In this document: positions 15,787 through 24,583 of the stretch, piece by piece
How the letters are laid out: each line of letters begins with the position of its first letter
How positions within the stretch are numbered: the first letter of the stretch is position 1
Source: Mesobacillus jeotgali
Lineage (GTDB): Bacteria; Bacillota; Bacilli; Bacillales; Cytobacillaceae
DNA: 64,000 bases
NCBI RefSeq assembly: GCF_031759225.1
Contig: NZ_CP134494.1
Location: 4,152,501-4,216,500 of the forward strand
Direction: 5' to 3'
Program-made: the position numbers and the translations under genes
Notes under the pieces: generated by a model
The model's input: only the letters and a program-made list of their open reading frames with translations
Database searches by the model: none
What the model was told of the DNA's origin: nothing

Positions 15787-16462
15787 ATCCGTATTCACCT
15801 TTCATTTCGTCACGGGCAATCCTGCCATTCTCAATCGCGATGACGCGATGCGTGATTGTGTTGACGATTTCTTTGTTGTGGGTGGCCATGACGATCGTGG
15901 TTCCCCTTAAGTTAATCTCTTCGAAAATGTTCATGATTTCCCATGAGGTATCGGGGTCAAGGTTTCCAGTTGGCTCATCGGCAATCACCACTTTTGGTGC
16001 GTTCACAATTGAACGAGCAATGGCAACACGCTGCTGTTCCCCTCCCGATAGCTCGGTAGGAAGCGCTCTTGCCTTGTGCTTAAGTCCGACAAGTTCCAGG
16101 GTTTCCATTACACGCTTCTTGATATATTGCGGCTGTTCCTCGATTACTTCCATCGCAAAAGCGACATTTTCATAGACTGAAAGAGTGTTCAACAATTTGA
16201 AGTCCTGGAACACGACGCCAATATTACGGCGAAGCAATGGTACTTTGCTGTCCTTTAGCTTGGCTAGATTGACACCATTTATTATGATGGAACCTTTGGA
16301 AGGCTTGACCTCCCGGTACATCATTTTTATAAAAGTGGATTTTCCAGCACCGCTGGGCCCTACTACGTATAAAAATTCACCTGCATCTATATGAACATTA
16401 ATTCCATTAGCGGCAACGATGCCGTTAGAATATGTTTTATACACATCCTGCATATCTATCAT
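15776..16462 (-). CDS. ftsE: FtsE, ATPase subunit of the FtsEX complex
   Basis: ABC-type ATPase. Walker A GPSGAGKS (35-42), Q-loop VFQDFKLL, signature LSGGEQQR, Walker B VVIADEPTGNLD and switch His in MATHNKE. 228 aa is the standard FtsE length. It opens the ftsEX operon, with the promoter expected in the 400-base gap upstream. In B. subtilis FtsEX activates CwlO during elongation and affects sporulation entry. Confidence 0.95.
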   Translation of the reverse strand: MIDMQDVYKTYSNGIVAANGINVHIDAGEFLYVVGPSGAGKSTFIKMMYREVKPSKGSIIINGVNLAKLKDSKVPLLRRNIGVVFQDFKLLNTLSVYENVAFAMEVIEEQPQYIKKRVMETLELVGLKHKARALPTELSGGEQQRVAIARSIVNAPKVVIADEPTGNLDPDTSWEIMNIFEEINLRGTTIVMATHNKEIVNTITHRVIAIENGRIARDEMKGEYGYES

Positions 16463-16865
16463 TTTTGTATCACCTTAGATAGTTTGTCTTAAACACACGG
16501 CTAAACTTCGACAATTTGTAACAAACCTATTATAGCATCTCCCTATAGTAAAAAAACCCTTTTAAATATTACAGTTTCTTTTCAAATCAGGTATTTTGTT
16601 CCACTAAATTCCTGTGATGGATATCCTATCTATTGTTTTGACGGTAATTCTGCTTCCCAAGCAAGCTATTCACTTAGTAAAATACTGGTATTATCCACTT
16701 TCCCATTTAGTAGAATTTTTAGTTTTATTACTGCAATGTAACAAGTATTTGTCGTAACTTGTATGGACATTTTGTGAAGCTTGCTGAATTGCTAAATAAT
16801 TTGGCGATTTTACGAAAATGTATAAAGACAGCAATTTCACTATGGTTGTATTGGAAAGAACAGCA
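16463..16865. other. Intergenic region upstream of ftsE
   Basis: AT-rich, no ORF with a convincing ribosome binding site. It must contain the ftsE promoter on the minus strand. I see no repeat or RNA structure beyond the cccB terminator at its right end. Confidence 0.5.
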
Positions 16866-16893
16866 TAAAAAAACGCCCTGTCATCAGGACGTT
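16866..16893 (-). terminator. Terminator of cccB
   Basis: AACGTCCTG-ATGA-CAGGGCGTT hairpin followed by TTTTTTATG on the minus strand. Confidence 0.88.
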
Positions 16894-16905
16894 TCCTTAA
16901 AACTC

Positions 16906-17220
16906 TTATTTTTTGTTAGCCAGCCATTCAGCCACTGCTGATGCATCGTCGCCTTCAAGCAGTTTTGGAGGCATTGAGCCTTGGCCGTTAGCGATTACAC
17001 TTTCAATGTCTTCTTGTGACAAACGTGAACCTACATCGCTTAGCTTAGGTCCAACTCCGCCTTCCAGGTTACCGCCATGGCAGCTAGAGCATTTTTGATT
17101 ATAGAGCTTTTCTGGATCCGCACCAGCTGTGTCCCCGCCGCCAGCTTCGTCGCCGCCCCCGCCGCAAGCTGCCAGTGCCAAGGAGGTTCCCATTAATAGA
17201 GCCAATAATTTCTTCTTCAA
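16906..17220 (-). CDS. cccB: Cytochrome c-551, membrane lipoprotein
   Basis: Small electron-carrying c-type cytochrome on the outer face of the membrane, passing electrons to the caa3-type oxidase. Signal peptide with lipobox LALAAC (Cys19), a Gly/Asp-rich spacer, heme site CSSCH (44-48) and the axial Met in GSMPPKL. 104 aa, close to B. subtilis CccB (112). Its position beside ftsE and yvjA is conserved in B. subtilis. Confidence 0.93.
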   Translation of the reverse strand: MKKKLLALLMGTSLALAACGGGGDEAGGGDTAGADPEKLYNQKCSSCHGGNLEGGVGPKLSDVGSRLSQEDIESVIANGQGSMPPKLLEGDDASAVAEWLANKK

Positions 17221-17270
17221 CTTAACTCCCCCTAAGAAAATTTTGCATACACGACTATTTTATACCAATA

Positions 17271-18134
17271 TCAAGCTCTTTTAAAACCCTCACCCAATAC
17301 CTCAGAAGCATCCATTACAATGACAAATGCTGATGGGTCAATGGATTGAACCAATTGTTTCAATTTTGTGAACTCCGTCTGGTCCACAACACACATGATA
17401 ATTGGCCGTTCCTGATCCGTATAGCCGCCGTATGCTGATAGTTTTGTCACTCCGCGGTCTATTTTATTCAAAATCGCTTCACGAACTTCATCCTGTTGGT
17501 TTGTAATGACCATTGCCATCTTCGAGCGCCCGATGCCGACCTGCACAAGGTCAATCGTTTTGCTGGTCACATAAAGCCCAATCAACGCATATAGACCGCG
17601 TTCAATATCGAATACAATCGCTGCAGATAATACAATCAGTCCATCAATCAACGCCACGCAGGTTCCAAGCGATAGCCCAGTGTACTTGTGGATAATTTGC
17701 GCTGCCAAGTCTGTACCGCCAGTTGAAGCGTTTCCTCTAAAAACAATGCCAAGGCCGAGACCGACACCGATGCCTCCGAACAATGATCCAAGCAAAGGAT
17801 CGAGAGTCCATGGCTTTACGTCATTCGTCAGGAACACGACAAATGGAAGGAAAATGGTCCCTGCAAGAGTTTTATACCCATATTGTCTCCCGAGTAAAAC
17901 AACCCCTGCGATAAACAGCGGGATATTAAAAGCCCACTGCACATACGCAGGCTCCCAGCCAAGCGTCGCATCCAAAATCGTACTGATCCCGCTGACCCCG
18001 CCGGAAGCAACCCGGTTCGGCAGCAAGAACACATTGAACGAAACAGCTACAATTCCAGAACCAATCAACACATATACATATTCAATCAGCTTTTCTAAAG
18101 TTGGATTTATCGTATGATTTCGCCGTTTTTTCAC
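17271..18134 (-). CDS. yvjA: YitT family membrane protein YvjA
   Basis: Five- or six-helix membrane protein of the YitT/DUF161 family with a C-terminal DUF2179 domain (about 205-287). GTG 18134 is preceded by AAAGGAGATAGG and gives 287 aa, close to B. subtilis YvjA; the longer frame from 18179 has no such site. Features include LLPNRVASGGVSGISTIL near residues 35-52 and GGTDLAAQIIHKY, both typical of YitT proteins. Biochemical role unknown. Confidence 0.88.
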   Translation of the reverse strand: MKKRRNHTINPTLEKLIEYVYVLIGSGIVAVSFNVFLLPNRVASGGVSGISTILDATLGWEPAYVQWAFNIPLFIAGVVLLGRQYGYKTLAGTIFLPFVVFLTNDVKPWTLDPLLGSLFGGIGVGLGLGIVFRGNASTGGTDLAAQIIHKYTGLSLGTCVALIDGLIVLSAAIVFDIERGLYALIGLYVTSKTIDLVQVGIGRSKMAMVITNQQDEVREAILNKIDRGVTKLSAYGGYTDQERPIIMCVVDQTEFTKLKQLVQSIDPSAFVIVMDASEVLGEGFKRA

Positions 18135-18395
18135 AGTCCTATCTCCTTTTTCCTTTAATGCCGTCAGTGAGTATAGCACGTGTCGAATTTTCTGTAAACG
18201 CTAGCAGTGCGCCGTGTTAAAGGAGCAAAGTTGATTTTGAAACCTTCCCTGGAGTTGCGTTATTTGCGGCTTATTTGATGTGAAAACAAATATTATCCTT
18301 TCACTAACACTATTTACTGTAAAACAAACCCTATATTATAGAAACAATTCGTCTAGTTTATTTTGCAAGCAAAATTTTATAGGAATTAGATGAGT

Positions 18396-18413
18396 TTGTG
18401 ATATTATGAACAA
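18396..18413. promoter_or_regulatory. Rex-like imperfect palindrome
   Basis: TTGTGA-N6-GAACAA, two mismatches from the Rex/Fnr-type TTGTGA-N6-TCACAA. It lies 55 bases upstream of a better Fnr-like box. Confidence 0.3.
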
Positions 18414-18455
18414 TTTTTGACGTTTCACGAAATACCCTTACCCCTAGTCGTACTT

Positions 18456-18471
18456 TGTGATATATTTCACG
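18456..18471 (+). promoter_or_regulatory. Fnr/CRP-type box upstream of the CoA-disulfide reductase gene
   Basis: TGTGA-N6-TCACG, one base from the Bacillus Fnr consensus TGTGA-N6-TCACA. It lies directly before a strong ribosome binding site, so a factor bound here would act as a roadblock, or as activator of a start downstream. Confidence 0.5.
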
Positions 18472-18489
18472 TATAAGGAGGCGGTCATA

Positions 18490-18603
18490 TTGATTAGTCT
18501 TTCCTGTAGAAAAGAAAAATACATTTTTTTAATACCTCACATGCTCACCATTACACAATTTCCGGGTCCAGCATCTGGCCAGACTGTAGATTGCGGATTG
18601 TAA
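18490..18603 (+). CDS. 37-aa possible leader peptide upstream of the CoA-disulfide reductase
   Basis: TTG 18490 follows AAGGAGGCGGTCATA, one of the strongest ribosome binding sites in the window, and the frame is open for 37 codons to TAA 18601. The peptide has two Cys (6 and 35) and one short hydrophobic patch; no family is recognised. It ends 73 bases before the large gene on the same strand. It could be a regulatory leader sensing cysteine or sulfur status, or the residue of an older start; translation is unproven. Confidence 0.4.
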   Translation: MISLSCRKEKYIFLIPHMLTITQFPGPASGQTVDCGL

Positions 18604-18676
18604 ATAAAGAGCTTGTAAGTAACTGACCAATAACAAATCGAAACTATATAAATTTTTCAGAAAGAGGGTAATGAAT

Positions 18677-21259
18677 ATGGCTAAAAAAGTGGTAATCGTA
18701 GGTGGAGTTGCTGGCGGAGCTACAACGGCTGCTCGTTTAAGAAGATTGGATGAACAGACAGAAATCGTGATGATCGAACGCGGTGAATATATTTCTTTTG
18801 CAAACTGCGGACTTCCTTATTATATTGGCGGTGCGATTCAGGAACGCGACGCATTGCTAGTACAGACAGTTGAAGGCATGTCAAAGAAATTCAACATGGA
18901 TATTCGCAACTTGAGCGAAGTCACACGTATCGACCGCGAGCGCAAAGTGGTTGAAATCAAGAACCTTAAAACGAGCGAAACTTATGAAGAAAACTATGAT
19001 GTGCTTGTTTTATCACCAGGTGCAAGCCCAATTAAGCCTCCGATCCCGGGCATCAATGAATCAGAAGCATTGTTCACGCTTCGCAACATTCCTGATACTG
19101 ATAAAATCAAAGCGTATGTTGATGAGCAGCAGCCTAAGAAAGCGACAGTCATCGGCGGCGGCTTCATCGGTGTTGAAATGGCTGAAAACCTTTGGGAACG
19201 CGGTGTTGAAGTAACACTCGTAGAGATGGCTGACCAGATCATGGCGCCAATCGACTTTGAAATGGCTTCTATTTTACACCAGCACCTCCGTGAAAAAGGC
19301 GTGAACCTTATTCTTGAAGACGGCGTAAAATCTTTTGAAAAGAACGGCAAAACCATCAACCTGAACAGCGGCAAGCAAATTGACACTGATCTTGTTATCC
19401 TTGCGATTGGCGTTGCTCCTGAAAATAAATTGGCTAAGGAAGCTGGGCTGGAGCTAGGACTTCGTGGTGCCATCCGTGTCAACGAGCGCCTGCAGACGGC
19501 TGACGAAAGCATCTACGCAATTGGCGACGCAATTGAAGTGAAGGATTATATCAACGGACAGGCGACTCACATCCCGCTTGCATGGCCGGCCAACCGCCAG
19601 GGACGCATCGTCGCTGACCATATCAACGGCATCGATTCAAAATACCAGGGCACGCTTGGCACATCGATCGCGAAGGTGTTCGACATGACTGTTGCGGCAA
19701 CAGGAAATAATGAGAAGACATTGAAGCGTCTTGGTATTTCTTACGATGTCGTGCACGTTCACCCAAGCTCTCACGCTGGATACTATCCAGGAGCATTCCC
19801 AATCGCGCTAAAATTAATCTTTGACCGCGAGACAGGAAAAATCTTCGGTGCACAGGCTGTATCTTATGATGGTGCCGACAAGCGCATCGACGTTCTGGCA
19901 ACTGCCATCAAAGGCGGCATGACGATTTTCGATCTGCCGGATCTTGAACTGGCATACGCACCTCCATACTCTTCTGCAAAAGACCCAGTCAACATGGCGG
20001 GCTATGCAGCGAAAAATATTGCGGAAGGCCTCGTGGAAACGGTGCAATGGCATGAAATCAATGACATCCTTGCTGACGGTGGCTACCTAATTGACGTCCG
20101 CGAGCCAATCGAGCGCGATATGGGTATGATCGAGGGTTCTGTGAATATTCCGCTTGGCGAGCTTCGCGACCGCCTCGGTGAAATCCCGACGAAGGAAGTG
20201 TACGTTTACTGCCAGGTCGGCCTTCGCGGTTACCTAGCTACACGTATCCTGATGCAGGCGGGATTCAAAGTTCGTAATTTGGATGGCGGATACAAGACTT
20301 ACTCTTGCGTGTATGAGCCAGATGCAAGTAAGAACTGTGGTACACCGATCAGCGACAATGGCGTTGCCCAGCATAATGCTGCGATGGAAGAAATCGCTGC
20401 TGGCGCTGCCCAGTCTAGTGTTGGATTGGCTGTTGAGGCGGCTCCTGTTGCTCAGGCACCCGCAGCTCCTGCCGTGACAGCTGCACCGCCGACTGTAAAG
20501 ACAACTCTTGATGCTTGCGGCCTGTCTTGCCCTGGTCCGATCATGAAGGTATTTAAGACTATTGGCGACATGCAGGACGGCGAGGTGATGGAAGTCCACG
20601 CAACAGACCCAGGCTTCGCGAAGGATATCAAAGCATGGTGTGAGAAGACAGGCAACAAGCTGATCAGCAACAAGTTTGAGGATAAGAAGTTCAAAGCGCA
20701 AATCATGAAGGGCAATGTGGTTGTGACTATGAACACGATGGCAGCTCCTGTTGGAGTTCCAACTGGCGTACCAACTGCGGCTCCTGCTAAAAATGGCGCA
20801 ACGATGGTTGTGTTCAGCGGCGACCTCGACAAGGCAATTGCAACCTTCATCATCGCATCCGGCGCGGCGGCGATGGGCAAAGAAGTAACCTTGTTCTTTA
20901 CCTTCTGGGGACTGAACATCCTGAAGCGCAACGACGCACCATCAACCGAGAAAGACATGCTGGCAAAAATGTTCAGCATGATGATGCCGAAGGGCGCAAA
21001 CGACCTGCCACTGTCCAAGATGAACATGGGAGGCATGGGCTCCAGGATGATCAAGACCGTCATGGCCTACAAAAACGTCGACAGTCTTGAAACCTTGATG
21101 AAAAACGCTATGGAGGCAGGCGTCAAGCTAGTAGCCTGCGGCATGAGCATGGACATCATGGGCATCGCAAAAGAAGAACTCATCGACGGAGTCGAAATCG
21201 GCGGCGTAGCAGCTTATCTCGGTGACGCTGAGGATTCTGGATTGAATTTGTTTATCTAA
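18677..21259 (+). CDS. CoA-disulfide reductase fused to rhodanese, TusA and DsrE domains
   Basis: Multidomain sulfur-transfer and redox enzyme, 860 aa. Residues 1-445 form an FAD/NAD(P)H disulfide reductase of the CoA-disulfide reductase/NADH oxidase type, with GGVAGGATTAARLRRL for FAD and catalytic C44 in FANCGLPYY. Residues about 460-550 are a rhodanese with active loop CQVGLR. About 618-690 is TusA-like (LDACGLSCPGPIMK), and about 705-860 is DsrE/DsrF-like (VVFSGDLDKAIATFIIASGA ... CGMSMDIMG). It probably reduces polysulfide or CoA-persulfide and passes sulfane sulfur between its Cys sites. ATG 18677 fits GAGGG at 8 bases; ATG 18671 is too close. Stand-alone, with its own terminator. Confidence 0.9.
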   Translation: MAKKVVIVGGVAGGATTAARLRRLDEQTEIVMIERGEYISFANCGLPYYIGGAIQERDALLVQTVEGMSKKFNMDIRNLSEVTRIDRERKVVEIKNLKTSETYEENYDVLVLSPGASPIKPPIPGINESEALFTLRNIPDTDKIKAYVDEQQPKKATVIGGGFIGVEMAENLWERGVEVTLVEMADQIMAPIDFEMASILHQHLREKGVNLILEDGVKSFEKNGKTINLNSGKQIDTDLVILAIGVAPENKLAKEAGLELGLRGAIRVNERLQTADESIYAIGDAIEVKDYINGQATHIPLAWPANRQGRIVADHINGIDSKYQGTLGTSIAKVFDMTVAATGNNEKTLKRLGISYDVVHVHPSSHAGYYPGAFPIALKLIFDRETGKIFGAQAVSYDGADKRIDVLATAIKGGMTIFDLPDLELAYAPPYSSAKDPVNMAGYAAKNIAEGLVETVQWHEINDILADGGYLIDVREPIERDMGMIEGSVNIPLGELRDRLGEIPTKEVYVYCQVGLRGYLATRILMQAGFKVRNLDGGYKTYSCVYEPDASKNCGTPISDNGVAQHNAAMEEIAAGAAQSSVGLAVEAAPVAQAPAAPAVTAAPPTVKTTLDACGLSCPGPIMKVFKTIGDMQDGEVMEVHATDPGFAKDIKAWCEKTGNKLISNKFEDKKFKAQIMKGNVVVTMNTMAAPVGVPTGVPTAAPAKNGATMVVFSGDLDKAIATFIIASGAAAMGKEVTLFFTFWGLNILKRNDAPSTEKDMLAKMFSMMMPKGANDLPLSKMNMGGMGSRMIKTVMAYKNVDSLETLMKNAMEAGVKLVACGMSMDIMGIAKEELIDGVEIGGVAAYLGDAEDSGLNLFI

Positions 21260-21271
21260 TATTGATTTGGG

Positions 21272-21307
21272 GAGCGGCCTTCTGCGGATGGCCGCTTTTC
21301 CTTTTTT
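21272..21307 (+). terminator. Terminator of the CoA-disulfide reductase gene
   Basis: AGCGGCC / GGCCGCT stem with 10-base loop followed by TTTCCTTTTTT. Confidence 0.88.
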
Positions 21308-21315
21308 AGGGAGTT

Positions 21316-21442
21316 TGTGCAATTAAGGGGGATTTTCGTGCAATTATTCATTTTTTATGTGCAATTAATTAAAATCTCCCTGCATATATTCACGATTCTC
21401 GCGCAATTATCATTCATTCTTAAGAGAATAATTTTTCCAGCA
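21316..21442. repeat. GTGCAATTA repeat cluster, copy A
   Basis: Four units of (T/C)GTGCAATTA or GCGCAATTA at 21316, 21337, 21357 and 21397, spaced about 20, 20 and 40 bases. The cluster ends in AAGAGAATAATTTTTCCAGC. The same end and the same units recur at 23181-23287 on the other side of the NERD gene, in the same orientation. Confidence 0.7.
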
Positions 21443-21586
21443 GCAATTTACATTTAATTTTTCACCGATTATATAGATATCTGTCTTATTTTGAGTATCT
21501 CTAATTCTAGATATAGCATTCTTTCTCGGCAATTGAGGGATCAACCGATATTTTAAGTGAAAATCACTTATTTCATCTGCATATTT

Positions 21587-21975
21587 TGGAGAAATCAAAC
21601 TTGGCTCTGCTTTACATCTTGGTTGAGTACTCTCTCTAAATGCATGGGGTCGCTGAAAATAGGTAATTATGGGTTAAACCCATGTTTTAGTTAAGTTACC
21701 TTTTTTAATCTACATTTTTATGGAGAAATCACACGTGGCTTTGCTCTACATTTTGTTGAGTACTCTCTCTAAATGCATGGGGTTGCTGAAAATTGGTAAT
21801 TGAGGGTTAAACCAATGTTTGAGTTGAAAGTTACCTTTTTTCAATCTACATATTTATGGAGAAATCACACTTGGTTCTGCCCTACATCTTGGTTGAGTAA
21901 TCTCTCTTAATACATGGATTGTGAAAGTAGGTAATTGGGGTTAAACCGATGTTTTAGTCGAAGGTTACCTTTTAG
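21587..21975. repeat. Three tandem ~135-bp repeats with a conserved hairpin
   Basis: Units start at 21587, 21721 and 21857, each with TGGAGAAATCA. Each contains a block around TACAT..TGGTTGAGTA, TCTCTCT and TGCATGG, and then GGTAA...TTACC (21662-21700, 21795-21835, 21930-21969) enclosing a GGTTAAACC palindrome and followed by a T-run. No ORF spans them. Inner stem bases change in pairs between units: ATG/CAT, ATT/AAT, ATT/GAT. Confidence 0.8.
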
Positions 21976-22152
21976 ATTTATACTTATATGCAGACTGAAT
22001 CTTGAATTATCTCTTTTCTTTACTAGTGATTATACGTTGGTACTGTGTATATGTTTGTGCATTATTAAAAGAATAATATCCATCCGGTTTTAGGAAGGAT
22101 TTTAACGAAAGCTGTCGAATATCATACTCATTAACCTTAAGGAGTGAATCAT

Positions 22153-23109
22153 TTGATAGTGAAACAAAGAACAATTCCACTAAGAATCCTCGTAAATGAA
22201 GCACTACTTCGCAGACTTCCTCCAAACCATCCTAAGAGGCAAGATATCCTTAAAGATTTGCTTATCAAGAGAGCCGGTTTCAAAGGTGAACAGGACATGG
22301 ACTATTATATTAGTCTTTTAGACGACAAGGATTTTTACATCTTCCAGGACCTCCGAATTCCGCTTGGCCCCAACTACTTCCAAATCGATTTCCTTCTCTT
22401 ATCGACTAAATTCGCCCTGTTGATTGAAAATAAGAATATGCCAGGAATCATTGAATTCGATCCTGATTTTAACCAGGTGCTGAGAAAACATAATGACCAA
22501 GCAGAAGTTTACGATGATCCAGTACTACAGGTAAAAAGGCAAATATATCAATTCAGGAACTGGCTGATAAATCATCAGCTTACTCCTCTTCCACTAGAAT
22601 TCCTCGTCACATACAGCAATACCGGTTCCATCCTTCAAAATCCCAGCAAAAATCAAGAAATTTACGATCGTGTATGTAAAGGTGGAAAACTAGTCTTTAA
22701 GGTTGCTGAGTATCAACAGCGACATCAAAAAGAAATCTTATCAATGAAGGAAATAAAAAAACTGACGAAATTGCTGATTAAAAGCCACGAACCTAAGAAA
22801 GCCACTATTGATAGATATAATATCTCTCCTTCAGAAATTCTCCCTGGTGTCCTCTGCCCAGCCTGCAGCCGCGGCCCTATGGAACGCATCTCAGGAAAAT
22901 GGTTCTGTCCACAATGTAAAACCACCTCAACAAGTGCTCATGAGCAAGCGATTCTCGATTATTTGTTCCTGTTAGGGCCGACGATTACGAATAAGCAGTT
23001 AAGAAGATTCCTCCTAATACCATCACGTACTGTCGCAACATACTTGCTGGGAAATATGAATCTGCAGCATACAGGCGGTACAAAAAATAGAGTGTATTCT
23101 AATAAATGA
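22153..23109 (+). CDS. NERD-domain protein with C-terminal zinc ribbon
   Basis: Nuclease-related (NERD) protein of 318 aa. TTG 22153 is preferred because AAGGAG lies 8 bases upstream; GTG 22144 overlaps that site. Residues about 35-150 form the NERD fold, with IDFLLLSTKFALLIENKN (Asp...Glu-x-Lys, the PD-(D/E)xK-like core). A zinc ribbon CPAC...CPQC (about 236-257) and a short helical, possibly DNA-binding tail follow (TITNKQLRRFLLIPSRTVATYLL). The activity is unproven for most NERD proteins. It lies alone between repeat clusters in a stretch absent from the B. subtilis order, so it is probably accessory. Confidence 0.82.
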   Translation: MIVKQRTIPLRILVNEALLRRLPPNHPKRQDILKDLLIKRAGFKGEQDMDYYISLLDDKDFYIFQDLRIPLGPNYFQIDFLLLSTKFALLIENKNMPGIIEFDPDFNQVLRKHNDQAEVYDDPVLQVKRQIYQFRNWLINHQLTPLPLEFLVTYSNTGSILQNPSKNQEIYDRVCKGGKLVFKVAEYQQRHQKEILSMKEIKKLTKLLIKSHEPKKATIDRYNISPSEILPGVLCPACSRGPMERISGKWFCPQCKTTSTSAHEQAILDYLFLLGPTITNKQLRRFLLIPSRTVATYLLGNMNLQHTGGTKNRVYSNK

Positions 23110-23112
23110 ATG

Positions 23113-23147
23113 AACCTCCTCTACCTTTTGGGTGAGGAGGTTTTTCT
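23113..23147 (+). terminator. Terminator of the NERD gene
   Basis: AACCTCCTC / GAGGAGGTT hairpin followed by TTTCTAG, starting 3 bases after the stop. Confidence 0.8.
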
Positions 23148-23180
23148 AGTATATGGTAGATTATGCGAATATGGTCTTTT

Positions 23181-23287
23181 TTCGTGCAATTAATATAATT
23201 GTTTGTGCGATTATCCGTGACTTGTACGCAATTCAGTATAAAGTTTATGCAATTCTCGCTATTTAGTAAGAGAATAATTTTTCCAGC
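23181..23287. repeat. GTGCAATTA repeat cluster, copy B
   Basis: Units TTCGTGCAATTAA, TTTGTGCGATTAT, TTGTACGCAATTC and TTTATGCAATTCTC at about 21-base spacing, then the shared end AAGAGAATAATTTTTCCAGCA. Direct repeat of 21316-21442. Confidence 0.7.
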
Positions 23288-23318
23288 ACCCCAAATTAGT
23301 GCTTTTAAACACTAAAAA

Positions 23319-23341
23319 TCCCCCGCCAACCCGGTGGGGGA
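23319..23341 (-). terminator. Terminator of prfB
   Basis: TCCCCCACC / GGCGGGGGA hairpin followed by TTTTTAG on the minus strand. Confidence 0.85.
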
Positions 23342-23368
23342 CTCCTAAAACTCATATGCGGATCAACT

Positions 23369-24479
23369 TTACTCACTCAAACTCAACTTAGACCTCAAAT
23401 AAGCATCAATAAACATATCAATATCCCCGTCCATGACTCCTTGCACATTACCGGATTCGGCTCCGGTGCGGTGGTCCTTGACCATGGAGTACGGGTGGAA
23501 TACGTAGGAACGGATCTGGCTGCCCCAGCCGATTTCTTTTTGCTCGCCGCGGATTTCGTCCAGCTCGGCTTGCTGCTGCTCGATTTCGCGCTGGTAAAGC
23601 TTTGCTTTCAGCATCTTCATCGACGTTTCACGGTTCTTGATCTGTGAACGTTCTGCCTGGGATGATACAACGACACCCGTCGGCAAGTGCGTAATCCGGA
23701 CGGCAGAGTCAGTCGTGTTGATGTGCTGACCGCCGGCGCCGCTTGCACGGTACGTATCGATTTTCAGGTCTTCCGTACGGATTTCAATCTCGATTTCGTT
23801 GTTGAATTCTGGCATAACTTCGCAGGATACGAATGAAGTATGACGGCGTCCTGAAGAGTCGAATGGCGAAATACGCACCAATCGGTGTACGCCTTTTTCC
23901 GCCTTCAAATAGCCGTATGCATTGTGGCCGTTTATCTTCAAAGTAACACTCTTGATTCCAGCTTCATCACCAGGAAGATAATCCAAAGTCTCCACCTTGA
24001 ACCCGCGCTTTTCTGCCCAGCGCGTGTACATGCGCAACAGCATAGACCCCCAGTCCTGGGATTCCGTTCCGCCAGCACCCGGGTGCAATTCAAGAATTGC
24101 ATTATTTTTATCATGCTCTTCACTCAACAACAATTGAAGTTCAAACTCGCTCATGCGCTCTTTGAATTCGATTAGCTCCTTCTCCAGTTCTTCCCGAAGG
24201 TCCGCGTCATCTTCCTCTTTTACAAGCTCATAAGTCAAATCAAGATTTTCATATGTCTCATTAAGCTCGTTAAAAACATTCACCTGTTCTTTAAGCGCAT
24301 TTGCTTCGTTGATGACAACCTGTGCCTTCTGCTGGTCATCCCAAAAGTCCGGCGCAAGCATGCCATCTTCTAGCTCAGCAATCCGCGCTTCTTTATTTTC
24401 GAGGTCAAAGAGACCCCCTGAAGTCCGCTAATTTCTTAGCTGTTTTTTCAAGCTCATTCCTGATATCTGCTAATTCCAT
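23369..24479 (-). CDS. prfB: Peptide chain release factor 2, with programmed +1 frameshift
   Basis: RF2 ends translation at UGA and UAA. The gene is in two frames. Frame 1 runs from ATG 24479 for 24 codons ([12 protein letters not shown]...FRGSL) to TGA at 24407-24405. Frame 2 continues from GAC 24406 to the stop at 23369, giving 369 aa in total. The slip site AGGGGGTCTCTTTGAC has the internal Shine-Dalgarno AGGGGG and CTT-TGA-C, the standard autoregulatory RF2 signal. The GGQ motif ([10 protein letters not shown]) and the stop-codon recognition region are intact. It lies between secA and the NERD region, as in B. subtilis where prfB follows secA. Confidence 0.96.
24405..24418 (-). promoter_or_regulatory. 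prfB programmed frameshift site
   Basis: Minus strand AGGGGG, three bases, then CTT TGA C. Low RF2 lets the ribosome slip from CTT to TTT and skip one base. Confidence 0.95.
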
Positions 24480-24534
24480 ATCATTCACCTCATAAATAAG
24501 TTACTTTCCATTATACCGTATTGTATGTTCCAAG

Positions 24535-24563
24535 GAAAAAGAGAGCCGAGATCCGGCCCTCTT
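24535..24563 (-). terminator. Terminator of secA
   Basis: GAGGGCCG / CGGCTCTC imperfect stem followed on the minus strand by TTTTTCC. Confidence 0.75.
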
Positions 24564-24583
24564 AATTGAAAAATTTATTTAAG

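Noticed and set aside
18417..18447. CsoR/CstR-type operator (ATACCC.. region) before the CoA-disulfide reductase gene
   Set aside because: The CCC runs are not followed by a complementary GGG arm, so no palindrome is formed.
21587..21975. CRISPR array
   Set aside because: Units are about 135 bp with conservation throughout; there are no short identical repeats with unique spacers and no cas genes.
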